This document shows, in pieces, positions 22,932-31,903 of a stretch of 64,000 nt of DNA. The notes beneath the pieces were generated by a model. It had not been told where the DNA came from, made no database searches, and saw only the letters and a program-made list of their open reading frames with translations. The position numbers and the translations under genes were made by a program. The stretch is from the NCBI GenBank assembly GCA_009767595.1, contig VSDK01025482.1, positions 54,957-118,956 on the forward strand. Direction: 5' to 3'. Each line of letters starts with the position of its first letter. The first letter of the stretch is position 1. This DNA comes from Symbiodinium kawagutii (taxonomy: Eukaryota > Sar > Dinophyceae > Suessiales > Symbiodiniaceae).

Positions 22932-25900
22932 ATGACACACCTCTGCACAGGGCGAGCACCTGCAGGTGGCACCGTTTGGGACGCGGCCTTGCTCCTCAGC
23001 AGCTTCTTGGCCATGCGACCTTCGCGACGGCTGGGGCGCGTGCTGGAACTGGGCAGCGGCACTGGGCTGGTGGGGCTGGTGGCCTGTCGCCTGGGAGCAG
23101 AGGCGAGCTGGAGTTTGGACATGTTTGGACCATCTTTCCAGCGGAAAACTGGGGAAAAATGGGGAGCACAAGGATGGAAGCTTGACCATCTTTCAGTGAC
23201 CTGGGTAGCTGGTGCAAAGGACCACATTTTAAGAAGGACAACATGAAATGACTGAATGTGTATGTTTTGTGTTGTTGAAACTATTGTGTCGAACATGTCT
23301 AATGGATTGAGTCCAGCATGAATCCCATTTTGTGTTGATGGATTTCACCGGAAAATGGAAGAGTCCAGGCCCTACATGGTGTTACCTGCCAGGTGACGTT
23401 TACGGATTTGCCTGGCCTGCTGCCCCTGCTGGAGGCGGGGGTACCATGGTTGGTTTGTTGGTGGTGTCTGTTTCTCAATATAGTGACCCCCAAAAAATGG
23501 TTGGTTTATGAATTACGATGAATGGTTAATAGTGGATAATTTGGGGCTTCCTCTTATGTGTCGGTTTTCCATCGTGGGGTTTTGATCAATTTTGATTACT
23601 CTTGATTCGTTCATGAAGACGGGCTCATGATGGTTAGCTGCTGTTGTTCTGCTATGACATAGCTGATTCATGTTAATGAGTTGAATAGCAGATGGCTGTG
23701 GGTCAAAACCTCGTACCCCTGGTTCCCCTGGTTCGCCTATCATTAACCATTGTTTTCCCATTACTCTTGGTCATTATCCCCCATGAAATTGGATGGCTAA
23801 TATAGACTTATAGCCAGATAGTAGCAGCGTTTCATCGGCGCAAGCGCTACATTCCATGGGGTTCCTGTACCATTCGGGGATATGTCGTGTGCTCGATCCA
23901 GCTGAAAGCTCATTGCCTTGGGAAGACTCCTGGGATGGATGGATAGATAGATCAGGGTGTTTCTCAAGCCATAGGGGACCCCAAAAAATGGTTGGTTTAT
24001 TACTAATAATGGTTAATAATGGATGATTTAGGGGTACTCCTATTTTGAGAAACCACCAGATCAGGGTATAGCAATCAGACGCATGGATGGATACCTCGGC
24101 ATGTACTAGCGAGATGGATAGATAGGCAGATAAATACGTAGATTTGACATAGACAAATTAATAGATAAATGGACAGCAAGTTGCAGATATCCAAAATCGT
24201 TTTGATTGCTTTGCATATTAGATTGTACTTACCCTGTAATGACGTCTTCTTGTTTGGTGGCAAATGGAGATACCACCATTTCTTGACAGCCTAAACAGCT
24301 GACCTGTTGAAGTCTCGTTTCTGCCTGCGGATGTTGAATGTACCGCTGATTGAACAAGGCAGCTGCCACTCAAGATTTCTACTGCACTCACCACTATGCT
24401 CTCTTGGTTGCTTGCATCTTTTCACCACTAGCCTTCCTCTTTAAACATCCGCAAGGATCATCTTGAAGTAACCTTTTCAAGTGGTGATCTTCATGCTGCC
24501 CAGACGCTTTTCTTCGGTTGTTCTTGGGCTCTTCTCCCAAGCCAACCGTTGTTGTTCCCTGGGTTATCCCGATCGCTGGCAGCCAGGGCAACGTGCAGCA
24601 GAATCTGACGACTGGTCGCTACCAGATCCGAGCCCTGGCCTGGCAAGACGCCGCCGAGAGCTGGATCGGTGCTGGGCACCTGTTTAATTTGGTGCTGATG
24701 TCAGATGTTACTTGGACAGAATTGATGCATGACATGCAGTGTTTGTTGTTTGATATGTTGGACAGAATTGATGCACTTTGCGGTTTTTTTTTATGCGTTT
24801 CTTGCACTTGTTGGATTTTTTTGCGTTTGTTTCTTTCTTCATCAACTTTACTTTTCACCTCCAGAATCTATAATGTGTTCTTTTCAAAGTTTTTTCCAGC
24901 ACCGAAGAACATGAACTTGGGATGCAATCAGGAAAACCTCTATTCCTGGACACACATGGTTCCATATTCATGAATCGCTTTGCGCAGAACCACTTCACCA
25001 TGAGAACCCTCTTGTTTGCGAGTCTTGGTTGGGTCCTGCTACACTAGGAACAGGCTCAACAGGTGTGGGCTTCCCAGGTGCTGTACCATGCTGAGCAGTA
25101 CGACTCTCTGCTGACCGTTCTACGGGTCCTAGCAGCGTCTGCCACCCGGCGGCGGAGATTGCGGTTCCTCTGGGCGCAAGAGCTTCCGGACTGAGATCAG
25201 ACTGGGCGATGGGTGGGACGTTGATGGTGACCAGTGCATGGTTGGATTGTTGGATTTTAATGGATTTTAATTTTGGTAGTGCACAAGTGGGTATTGCCAC
25301 ATTGGCGATTTCAATGTACTACAATGTTGACTATTCGGGATACTTTTGGGCTTACGGTTTGTCTTCCTAAAACGGTATCTACTAAACCTGTAGATGCACC
25401 ACATGAAGACTGAGTGACTTAGCTAGTGTTGAACTGCCTCGTCCAAAGACTCAATTTAATATCCCAGCTCCCACATCAGAAGAGTCCGTTGTGACAGAAC
25501 AGCAGCCACAGTGCTCCACTGGCTGAGGCTCCATGATCCGGAGCTTTGCCAAAGATTGCAAGACCAGCAGCTTGACCGACGATTTGCTGCAAGATTTTTA
25601 TTTGTTTTGAGACCATATATCATATTCCCCCCGTTAGGTAAATCCCCCCGTTAGATTTTCCACGTCCGCCTCTTTTGAAGTGCCATGGCTAAAGATCGAG
25701 ATAGGAACTCAGATGAAAGAGACAGAGATGAGAGAAAGGAGAAAAAGGCAAAGAAAGAAAAGAAGCACAAGGCCGAAAAATCTCGAGCCATGGATGCTAG
25801 TACACCTCAAAGACCCAGACAGACAGGAAAAGAAGATGACGAGACTCCACTCAAGAAAGTGCAGATCGATGACAGGAGAAGAGATCACAGACAAACAGAT

Positions 25901-28900
25901 GACCATAGGCACACAAGAAGAGAGGATGCAGCATTAGAGCCATCAGAGCCAGCCAGATTGCTTCATCGCACTGCCAACCTTGAAGATGACGTAGGAGAAT
26001 TGAGAGACGAGACCAAGTTCATCCTAGACAGCATGTCCCGGCAAAGAAGACCAGCAGCATTCCTGATGCAACAAGTAGAAGCTCAACAGAACAAAGAGGC
26101 CGCAAAAGAACTCATCATTTCAGGATGGCCACCGGAGAAAGACGGACACACAGAAGAAGACAGAGAGCGCATCATCCAATGGATGGTCACACAAGCAGAC
26201 ACCACCAAAGAACTACAGATGACAAGCCATCGCACTAGGGAAGACATGTTGAGCTACATGAGCGTGATGACCTTCAGATCGAAATGGGCAAAGGACAAGT
26301 TCCAATCTTGGTGGCGCAAAGCTTTCTCTTCCAGATCCCCCCCTTACTACTGGGACCGATCAGGGCAGACATGGGACAAGTTCATCCTACGACAGCGCAT
26401 GCAAATAGGAAATATCAGCAGGACAAAAGGCATTCCCCTCAAAGTCTGCATGGAGGCACTTAGCTCACACACTGCAAGCCCCTTCTACCAGAATGTCTCT
26501 GTGCTTTCCATCAAATGGAGGGATCATGCAATCCTACATGGCCCGGACACCGTGATCTACATTGACTACGACGAAGTGGAAGCCATTGCCACCATCATCA
26601 TTTCGCCCACCCTCTTTGACATCATTGAAGACCAATGGGGCCAAGCATGGGACAAGGTGAACTACAACGTGGCAAAAGAAACGGCAGAAAGCGCCAGCAC
26701 TCAGGGCAAGGGTGCGGGAAAAGGAAAGACCAACCATTGGACTAGAAGCAAGCCATACACTTTGGCAGATTTCCCTTGGGAACTTCGCCTTGCCAAGAAA
26801 AAGACAACAGGTATGACGAGATCTTTGCCACAGAAAAGAAGAACAGAAGATGAGGAGGAGGCAGCGAAGATGGAAGATTGACAAGCCAAAATTGCCCCCA
26901 GGGGCCGTCGCTATTATTCGCTATTATCAGGAAAAAAAAAGGGTCTACAGTAGACAGGTTTTAGTCAGGTGAGGATTCTCTTTTAAAACAAAAACAGAAA
27001 AATGAGAAAAAATGAGGAAAAATGGGGAAAAAATGAGAAAAAATGAGAAAAATAAAGCGTTTTGAAGCCATTTTTGGAAAACCATCAGTGCCCAAAAATG
27101 TGAAAAACATGCATGTTTCAATGATTTTTGGAATTACCATCGGTTTTAAAAAGTGATGTAATTTGAAGAATGCATTCATATGTNNNNNNNNNNNNNNNNN
27201 NNNNNNNNNNNNNNNNNNNNNNNNNNNNNNNNNNNNNNNNNNNNNNNNNNNNNNNNNNNNNTGGCTTTTCCACCAGTTTAAAGAAGAACCGCGAAAACAA
27301 AACCAAAAGTCTTTCCGCACACATCACCCAAAGCTTTCCTATAGTGGAAATTTTCGCATTGGCACACTCAATTGCAAAGGGTTGAAGCCAAACGGCAGTG
27401 AGATAAAACAACAGCTCTTGATCACCGCCATGCAAAAATACAAAATTGACATCCTTGTGCTACAAGAAACGCACATCAACACCAATAGCTCTGAAACCGT
27501 AAAGGGTTTCACTTTCGTATATTCTACAAGCATCTCTGACGAACAGAGAAAGAATGCCGAAACAGTGAGACAAGAAATGAAGGGGAGAGCCAAAGGAGAC
27601 GGCAGAAGGCGTAGGCACCAAAACCCACAACCTGCTGAAGACAGAGCATATCATGGTGTGGCCATAGTTCTTAATCCAATCGCCAAACTATGTATGACTG
27701 ACTTTGAACAAATTGACGGTAGGGTAATGTCTGTATCTTTAAGTTCCGCAGGTCCTCCTATCCATATCATTAATGCTTATGCGCCGCAAAGTGGTGTTAA
27801 TACCCAGCAAAAAGAAGCTTTCTATGACCTACTTGAGGGACAGTTGAATAAATTTCCTAGAGCTCATGTCAAATATATCCTCGGTGATTTCAACGCTCGT
27901 TTGCACACGAGATGTGAACATGAATCCATGCTTGGCCCGCATATCTTTGGCAGAGGGCGCCATTATTTGCGCCATGTCTCCGATGAGGTGATGGAAAACA
28001 GACGCTTGTTTTTGAATTTCTGCGCTGACAGTGATTTGTTTGTCATGAATACTTGGTTCCAAAAAACACCCAATCATCAGCTGACTTTTCGTGAGCCTGC
28101 GACACGTCACGAACCACCATGGGATGCCAGTAGATTTGCGCAATTAGATTTTGTCCTTGCTCCAGCTAGGTGGAAAAATTCAGTTCAGGATGTTACAGCC
28201 AGAACTCAAATTTTCACTGATTCAGACCATTATATTGTCACTGTTGATTGTCGCATAAAGTTACAGGCTAGAAGAAAAGTAAATCGCACTCCAAAGTATC
28301 GCTCGCCGTCGCATGGTCAAAAACAAAAGTTCAACAACGAATTGAATGGACACCTAAGTGAAGTTCAGCAAATTGACATGAGCACAGTGATGCAGTCCAT
28401 AGAGCGTGCAGCAGCAAATTGCTTTACTGCCACCCCTGCGGCGCAAAGGCAGCCCCACATTTCCGATCGAACCTGGCAAAAAATCGTAAGGAGGAATTCA
28501 GCCCATGAACAAAACGACTGGGCTACCGTGGCGCAGCTGACTGCAGAAATCAAAAGAGACGCAAAGCAAGACAAAAGAAGATCGCTGTTGAAAACTCTTG
28601 AGCAGTGTCGCAGTTCTAAAGAAAAATGGGAAGGTCCTAAGTTACTTAAATCAAAACGTGTCATTAAATTCACGAAATTAAAAGACAGACATGGCAATAG
28701 GGTAGGCTTTAACCACCGTGCAGAAGCAGTTGCGGACTACCTGCACCACGTGCAATGGTGCCCTGCGCCAATCCCAGCCGAAAAACGCCGACCAAAAATT
28801 ATCAGCCACGACCTAGGCATTAGATTGTGTGATTTTACCATCCAAGAAGTTATTGACGCAATTAAAAAAATGAAGCCAGGAAAGGCGCCTGGCCACGATC

Positions 28901-31429
28901 AGATTAGCGTTGACACAATAAAAGCCATCAGCCAAGAAAATTGCCGCTTCCTTACTGAAGCCTTGAATGTTTGGTGGCGCTCTGAAATAATTCCGCGAGA
29001 ACATCTAAAAGCCATGGTCGTTTCTCTCTATAAAAAAGGTAACACTCAAGATATTTCCAATTACAGGCCCATTTCTTTATTAACTTGTGCATATAAAGTG
29101 TTCACTTCTGTTTTGCAATCCAGAATCGCTGAAGCCATCGATCCATACCTTTCCCAAACACAATATGGTTTCAGACGTGCACGCTCCACGCAACAACCCT
29201 TGTATATTGCCAGGCGCATCCAAGATGCGGCAGAACAGAGTGGCAGTGAATTGCTGATGGGTTTCTTAGACTGGCAGAAGGCTTTCGATAAAATCAACCA
29301 TAGCCGTATGTTCGAAGCTTTGGAAAGAATGAATATCCCCCCGAAAATGCTCCGAATTTTGCAATCTGTGTACCATCACCCTACCTTCCAGGTTGAATTT
29401 GACGAGTTTAAGTCTGACGTCTATGAGCAGCAAGCTGGGATTCGCCAGGGGTGCCCCCTTAGTCCATACCTTTTCGTCATTGTCATGTCGGTAATGTTTA
29501 CTGATATACGTGCTGAACACCACAGATTTCTCAGTCATGGGCACCTTGATCACATCTCATTCATGGAAATTCTTTATGCTGATGACACACTGCTGATTAC
29601 CAAAAATACTCGAACTATGAACAGGCTTTTGCACGCTGTTGAAGAAGAATCGCAATATTATGGTTTGAATCTCAATAAAGAAAAATGTGCCGTCGTCTCT
29701 TCTAGTGGAAGACATGATGTTAGGTTCAAGGACGGCACCCGTGTGCCACATGAAGACCAAGTTTCATACCTCGGTGGAATCATCACACGACAAGTTGATA
29801 TCCGTGCTGAAGTTGAAAGCAGAATTTCGGCAACCATGGCCGTTTGGAAACGCATGCACATGTTTTTCAAAAACGCGAATTGTCCAGTAAGATGGAAACT
29901 CATTGTATATAACGGCATGATACGCTCGAAACTCCTATATGGACTCGAAACCGTGGAGTTGACAAATTCATTGCTTGGTCGACTTGAAAGTTTCCAATTG
30001 CGAGGGCTGAGGAAGATCCTGCAGATGAACACCACGTTCATCGACCGCAGAAACACAAATGCCGAAGTATACCGCAGGGCAAATGAAGCCGCTGCAACTA
30101 GACATAGCCCTTTGCCCAAACTAACTTGGAGCATAAAACAATGCTTACATGAAAAGCGGATCAAGCTAACTGGTCATATTTTGAGGGCCGACAATAGAGA
30201 CCCAATGCGACAGGTTAGTTTCCGTAGGGACAGTGCTACCCCCTATGCCCCTATGTTCAGGAGGCCTGGGCGGCCTAGGAAAAATTGGTTAGCTACTTCT
30301 TTAGATTTATGTTGGCAGAAAAATCACGATCTTCCATATGCTAATAACCAATTGCAGCAACAGCAGCTCCTAGCTGATGCCAGAAACCGAATGTTTTAGC
30401 TCCACTCTTGCCACTTGAAAGTGGCCATCGCTATTATCCGCTATTTTCGCAGCTCTCATGCCTGATGCTTCTCCCTGATGTTTCACCGCGTCCCTGTGAT
30501 TTCCTAGTCGGACGCATGTATTCAGTTCTTTATTTGCATTTTAACTGTTATCTAGACCAACCTAGCGTGTTTTCGTTCACCACCGGAGGTGCCAAACGGG
30601 CACTTGTCTAGGAAGGTGTGCAGTTGGATGATTTTCTTAATTTTTGTTGCAATCGCTTTTTTGAGTTCCGCTGTCAACCTCCTCTGTGCCTTGGCTTGCC
30701 AAAAAATATCATATTCATATATGTATATTCGTATATTCCTCTTGTTTGTTTGATTGTCCATTTTGCGTTTTCATTTTGAAGGGGTTTGAAGGGGTTTGCC
30801 TCGGAGAAAGCTGCTAGCTTGTTTGTGTTTATCGGGTAAAAGTGTGATCATTTTCGGGACCCTTCCAGGAGGAATCTTACAATCCATCAGCTTTGGGTTT
30901 TGGGGGTTTCGCATCTGTGAATGCCCTCCCCAATCATGGTTTTTTGTGTTCTGCCCCTCTTTGGGCATGAGCTGTGAAGAACTTCAACACACAAGCAATT
31001 GTTTCTTTCATAGCTTTGCAATTACAGCAAGTCGAAGTCCCACCCGAAAGTCCTATCAAAGACGAATGATTACCGTAGCTCCTTTAAGTCATACCAACTT
31101 CACTGATTGAACCAAAAATGGATGCCAGTCGTCTTATCCTGAACATAACTCTGGAAAACTCTGGAGCTCCAACTCTGTCGGACCGAGCTCCAACTTCGCA
31201 CAGGTTGCGCTCGGAGGGATGGACCGTGAAACTCCTCAGCTCCGTGGATGACGCGTTGGGGTCCCCGCTGTGCCTTCTCCAGTTAGCGCCAGCGCCCGCT
31301 GGCGATGCGCGGCCGAAACCCTTGGCCAAGCCCCGGGGGCGTCGCCGGGTGCTGCGGCGACTGTGGCGCAAGCGGTGGAGAAAAAGATGTGATGGACCAT
31401 GGACTTGCCCGGTGGTGCATAGGTGGTGA
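22932..31429 (+). CDS. METTL21-like (Methyltransf_16) SAM methyltransferase, 5 exons seen
   Basis: Seven-beta-strand protein methyltransferase. In this family S-adenosylmethionine donates methyl groups, usually to lysines of chaperones or elongation factors; the substrate here is unknown. Exons: about 22951-23102 (GGTVWDAALLLSSFL, then motif I VLELGSGTGLVGLVACRLGA), 23393-23440 (VTFTDLPGLLPLLEAG), 24587-24706 (NVQQNLTTGRYQIRALAWQD, ending NLVLMSD), 25078-about 25181 (VLYHAEQYDSLLTVLRVLAA), and 31204-31429 (LRSEGWTVKLLSSVDDALGS plus a basic tail). The family signature D-x-x-Y is formed exactly across the 24706/25078 junction (D|VLY). All inner junctions keep frame, and acceptors are AG|G. The first intron has a GC donor (23103). 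The last intron (GC donor at 25182 proposed, phase 2) contains the whole LINE. The N-terminus is missing upstream: ATG 22932 is only the first in-frame Met of that exon. The Arg-rich tail (RRRVLRRLWRKRWRKR) is unusual and may be read-through. Confidence 0.85.
23465..23560. repeat. MITE-like family 1 copy, right end degraded
   Basis: Left end GTCTGTTTCTCAATATAGTG with the core CCAAAAAATGGTTGGTTTAT. The right inverted repeat is not recognisable. It lies in an intron of the methyltransferase gene. Confidence 0.6.
23691..23820. repeat. MITE-like family 2 copy, reverse orientation
   Basis: Begins GATGGCTGTGGGTCAAAACC, the reverse complement of the right end of the 33212 copy, and ends in a degraded TATAGCCA terminus. 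It lies in a methyltransferase intron. Confidence 0.7.
23949..24067. repeat. MITE-like family 1 copy with 10-bp direct repeats
   Basis: The direct repeat AGATCAGGGT at 23949-23958 and 24058-24067 flanks a 99-bp body starting GTTTCTCAAG and ending TTTTGAGAAACCACC. It is the clearest insertion of the family and lies inside a methyltransferase intron. Confidence 0.85.
25685..26881 (+). CDS. LINE ORF1 protein, 398 aa
   Basis: Nucleic-acid-binding chaperone ORF of the LINE. The first 80 residues are extremely charged (Lys/Arg/Glu/Asp repeats such as KEKKAKKEKKHK). A short coiled-coil-like stretch follows (LEDDVGELRDETKFILDSMS, about residues 98-117). The middle, from about residue 140, reads LIISGWPPEKDGHTEEDRER, which resembles the start of the RRM-like domain of L1-type ORF1 proteins. 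The C-terminus is basic again. There is no CCHC zinc knuckle. The ATG at 25685 is preceded by TGCC. The 3' neighbour is ORF2 in a different frame, about 280 nt further on. The RRM assignment is by eye. Confidence 0.75.
   Translation: MAKDRDRNSDERDRDERKEKKAKKEKKHKAEKSRAMDASTPQRPRQTGKEDDETPLKKVQIDDRRRDHRQTDDHRHTRREDAALEPSEPARLLHRTANLEDDVGELRDETKFILDSMSRQRRPAAFLMQQVEAQQNKEAAKELIISGWPPEKDGHTEEDRERIIQWMVTQADTTKELQMTSHRTREDMLSYMSVMTFRSKWAKDKFQSWWRKAFSSRSPPYYWDRSGQTWDKFILRQRMQIGNISRTKGIPLKVCMEALSSHTASPFYQNVSVLSIKWRDHAILHGPDTVIYIDYDEVEAIATIIISPTLFDIIEDQWGQAWDKVNYNVAKETAESASTQGKGAGKGKTNHWTRSKPYTLADFPWELRLAKKKTTGMTRSLPQKRRTEDEEEAAKMED
26882..27162 (+). other. LINE inter-ORF spacer
   Basis: After the ORF1 stop comes GCCGTCGCTATTATTCGC, then a poly-A run (nine A) and tandem AAAATGAG-type units (27000-27055). 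The CGCTATTATTCGCTATTAT motif reappears, slightly changed, right after the ORF2 stop (30427-30450). Confidence 0.6.
27163..30399 (+). CDS. LINE ORF2: AP endonuclease and reverse transcriptase
   Basis: Enzyme that nicks the target and copies the element RNA by target-primed reverse transcription. After the gap the frame shows the APE domain: FRIGTLNCKGL (from about 27343), VLQETHIN, YILGDFNAR, and DSDHYIVTVD as the SDH motif. The RT domain follows: KMKPGKAPGHDQIS, NYRPISLLT, LDWQKAFDKINH, GIRQGCPLSPYLF, and catalytic YADDTLLI (about 29574). The C-terminal part carries LTGHILRADNRDP and GRPRKNW, common near the end of APE-type LINE proteins. No RNase H domain is visible. The first codons are uncertain because 78 Ns (27184-27261) interrupt them, so the true start may lie elsewhere. 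After the gap the frame has no stop or frameshift. Confidence 0.93.
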   Translation: MKNAFICXXXXXXXXXXXXXXXXXXXXXXXXXXWLFHQFKEEPRKQNQKSFRTHHPKLSYSGNFRIGTLNCKGLKPNGSEIKQQLLITAMQKYKIDILVLQETHINTNSSETVKGFTFVYSTSISDEQRKNAETVRQEMKGRAKGDGRRRRHQNPQPAEDRAYHGVAIVLNPIAKLCMTDFEQIDGRVMSVSLSSAGPPIHIINAYAPQSGVNTQQKEAFYDLLEGQLNKFPRAHVKYILGDFNARLHTRCEHESMLGPHIFGRGRHYLRHVSDEVMENRRLFLNFCADSDLFVMNTWFQKTPNHQLTFREPATRHEPPWDASRFAQLDFVLAPARWKNSVQDVTARTQIFTDSDHYIVTVDCRIKLQARRKVNRTPKYRSPSHGQKQKFNNELNGHLSEVQQIDMSTVMQSIERAAANCFTATPAAQRQPHISDRTWQKIVRRNSAHEQNDWATVAQLTAEIKRDAKQDKRRSLLKTLEQCRSSKEKWEGPKLLKSKRVIKFTKLKDRHGNRVGFNHRAEAVADYLHHVQWCPAPIPAEKRRPKIISHDLGIRLCDFTIQEVIDAIKKMKPGKAPGHDQISVDTIKAISQENCRFLTEALNVWWRSEIIPREHLKAMVVSLYKKGNTQDISNYRPISLLTCAYKVFTSVLQSRIAEAIDPYLSQTQYGFRRARSTQQPLYIARRIQDAAEQSGSELLMGFLDWQKAFDKINHSRMFEALERMNIPPKMLRILQSVYHHPTFQVEFDEFKSDVYEQQAGIRQGCPLSPYLFVIVMSVMFTDIRAEHHRFLSHGHLDHISFMEILYADDTLLITKNTRTMNRLLHAVEEESQYYGLNLNKEKCAVVSSSGRHDVRFKDGTRVPHEDQVSYLGGIITRQVDIRAEVESRISATMAVWKRMHMFFKNANCPVRWKLIVYNGMIRSKLLYGLETVELTNSLLGRLESFQLRGLRKILQMNTTFIDRRNTNAEVYRRANEAAATRHSPLPKLTWSIKQCLHEKRIKLTGHILRADNRDPMRQVSFRRDSATPYAPMFRRPGRPRKNWLATSLDLCWQKNHDLPYANNQLQQQQLLADARNRMF
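27184..27261. other. Assembly gap (78 N)
   Basis: Run of Ns at the 5' end of LINE ORF2. The real length of the missing DNA is unknown. Confidence 1.
30400..31203 (+). other. LINE 3' UTR and remaining methyltransferase intron
   Basis: LINE 3' UTR to about 30797, then about 400 nt of unique intron up to the acceptor CACAG at 31203. No further exon is recognised here, although a short one is possible because the domain between WAQE and LRSEGW looks short for the family. Confidence 0.5.
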
Positions 31430-31903
31430 TTTGTTGGTTCACATGGGTTCCCCAATACGAATAGTAATATTTGGAAGGTTTACGAACATGCTCATTGTTC
31501 AAGTGTGGGAGGTTTACTTAATATGAATGTCCCAATACTTGGGGTCCACTTTCCCTAGTTGGTACTTTGAAGGGTGAGGTATCGTCCCCCATTGGTTTGA
31601 ATCTAAGCCACAGCGGTCACTGCTGAACACCTATTACTTGTGCTGCAGTGAGCGATGCTCAAGTAAACGTTTCGTTGGATGTTGCTCCCAAGAATCTAAT
31701 GACGAACCTTGGCCTTTCGCAACCTCACAGCAGCGATGAGCCACTATGATCCTCAACTATCCGTGGTATTGTGATGTATCTTCAGCCTTGGTTGGTTGCT
31801 TTGTTGGTTGGTTGGTGATGAGATGTCACTGTATGAGTTGGTTGGCTGGTTGATGGGTTGGCTGGCTGATCAAACAGCCCCAAATCCTTCGAGTCTTTGC
31901 CAG

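Larger units (their letters stand above)
25627..30797 (+). mobile_element. Two-ORF LINE (APE-type non-LTR retrotransposon)
   Basis: ORF1 (25685-26881) and ORF2 with AP-endonuclease and reverse transcriptase (to 30399) lie on the + strand. The 5' region has CCCCCCGTTAG twice (25627-25637, 25644-25654) just before ORF1. The 3' UTR of about 370 nt ends in two copies of TTTGAAGGGG (to about 30797), the kind of short tandem tail seen at the ends of several LINE clades. Both borders are therefore approximate, and I found no target-site duplication. ORF1 is intact and ORF2 is open apart from an assembly gap, so the copy is probably young. It sits in sense orientation within the last intron of the methyltransferase gene. 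Confidence 0.9.

Noticed and set aside
22562..23185. Open frame of 207 codons on the + strand
   Set aside because: It overlaps the methyltransferase exon in a different frame. The frame with VLELGSGTGLVGL is the real one.
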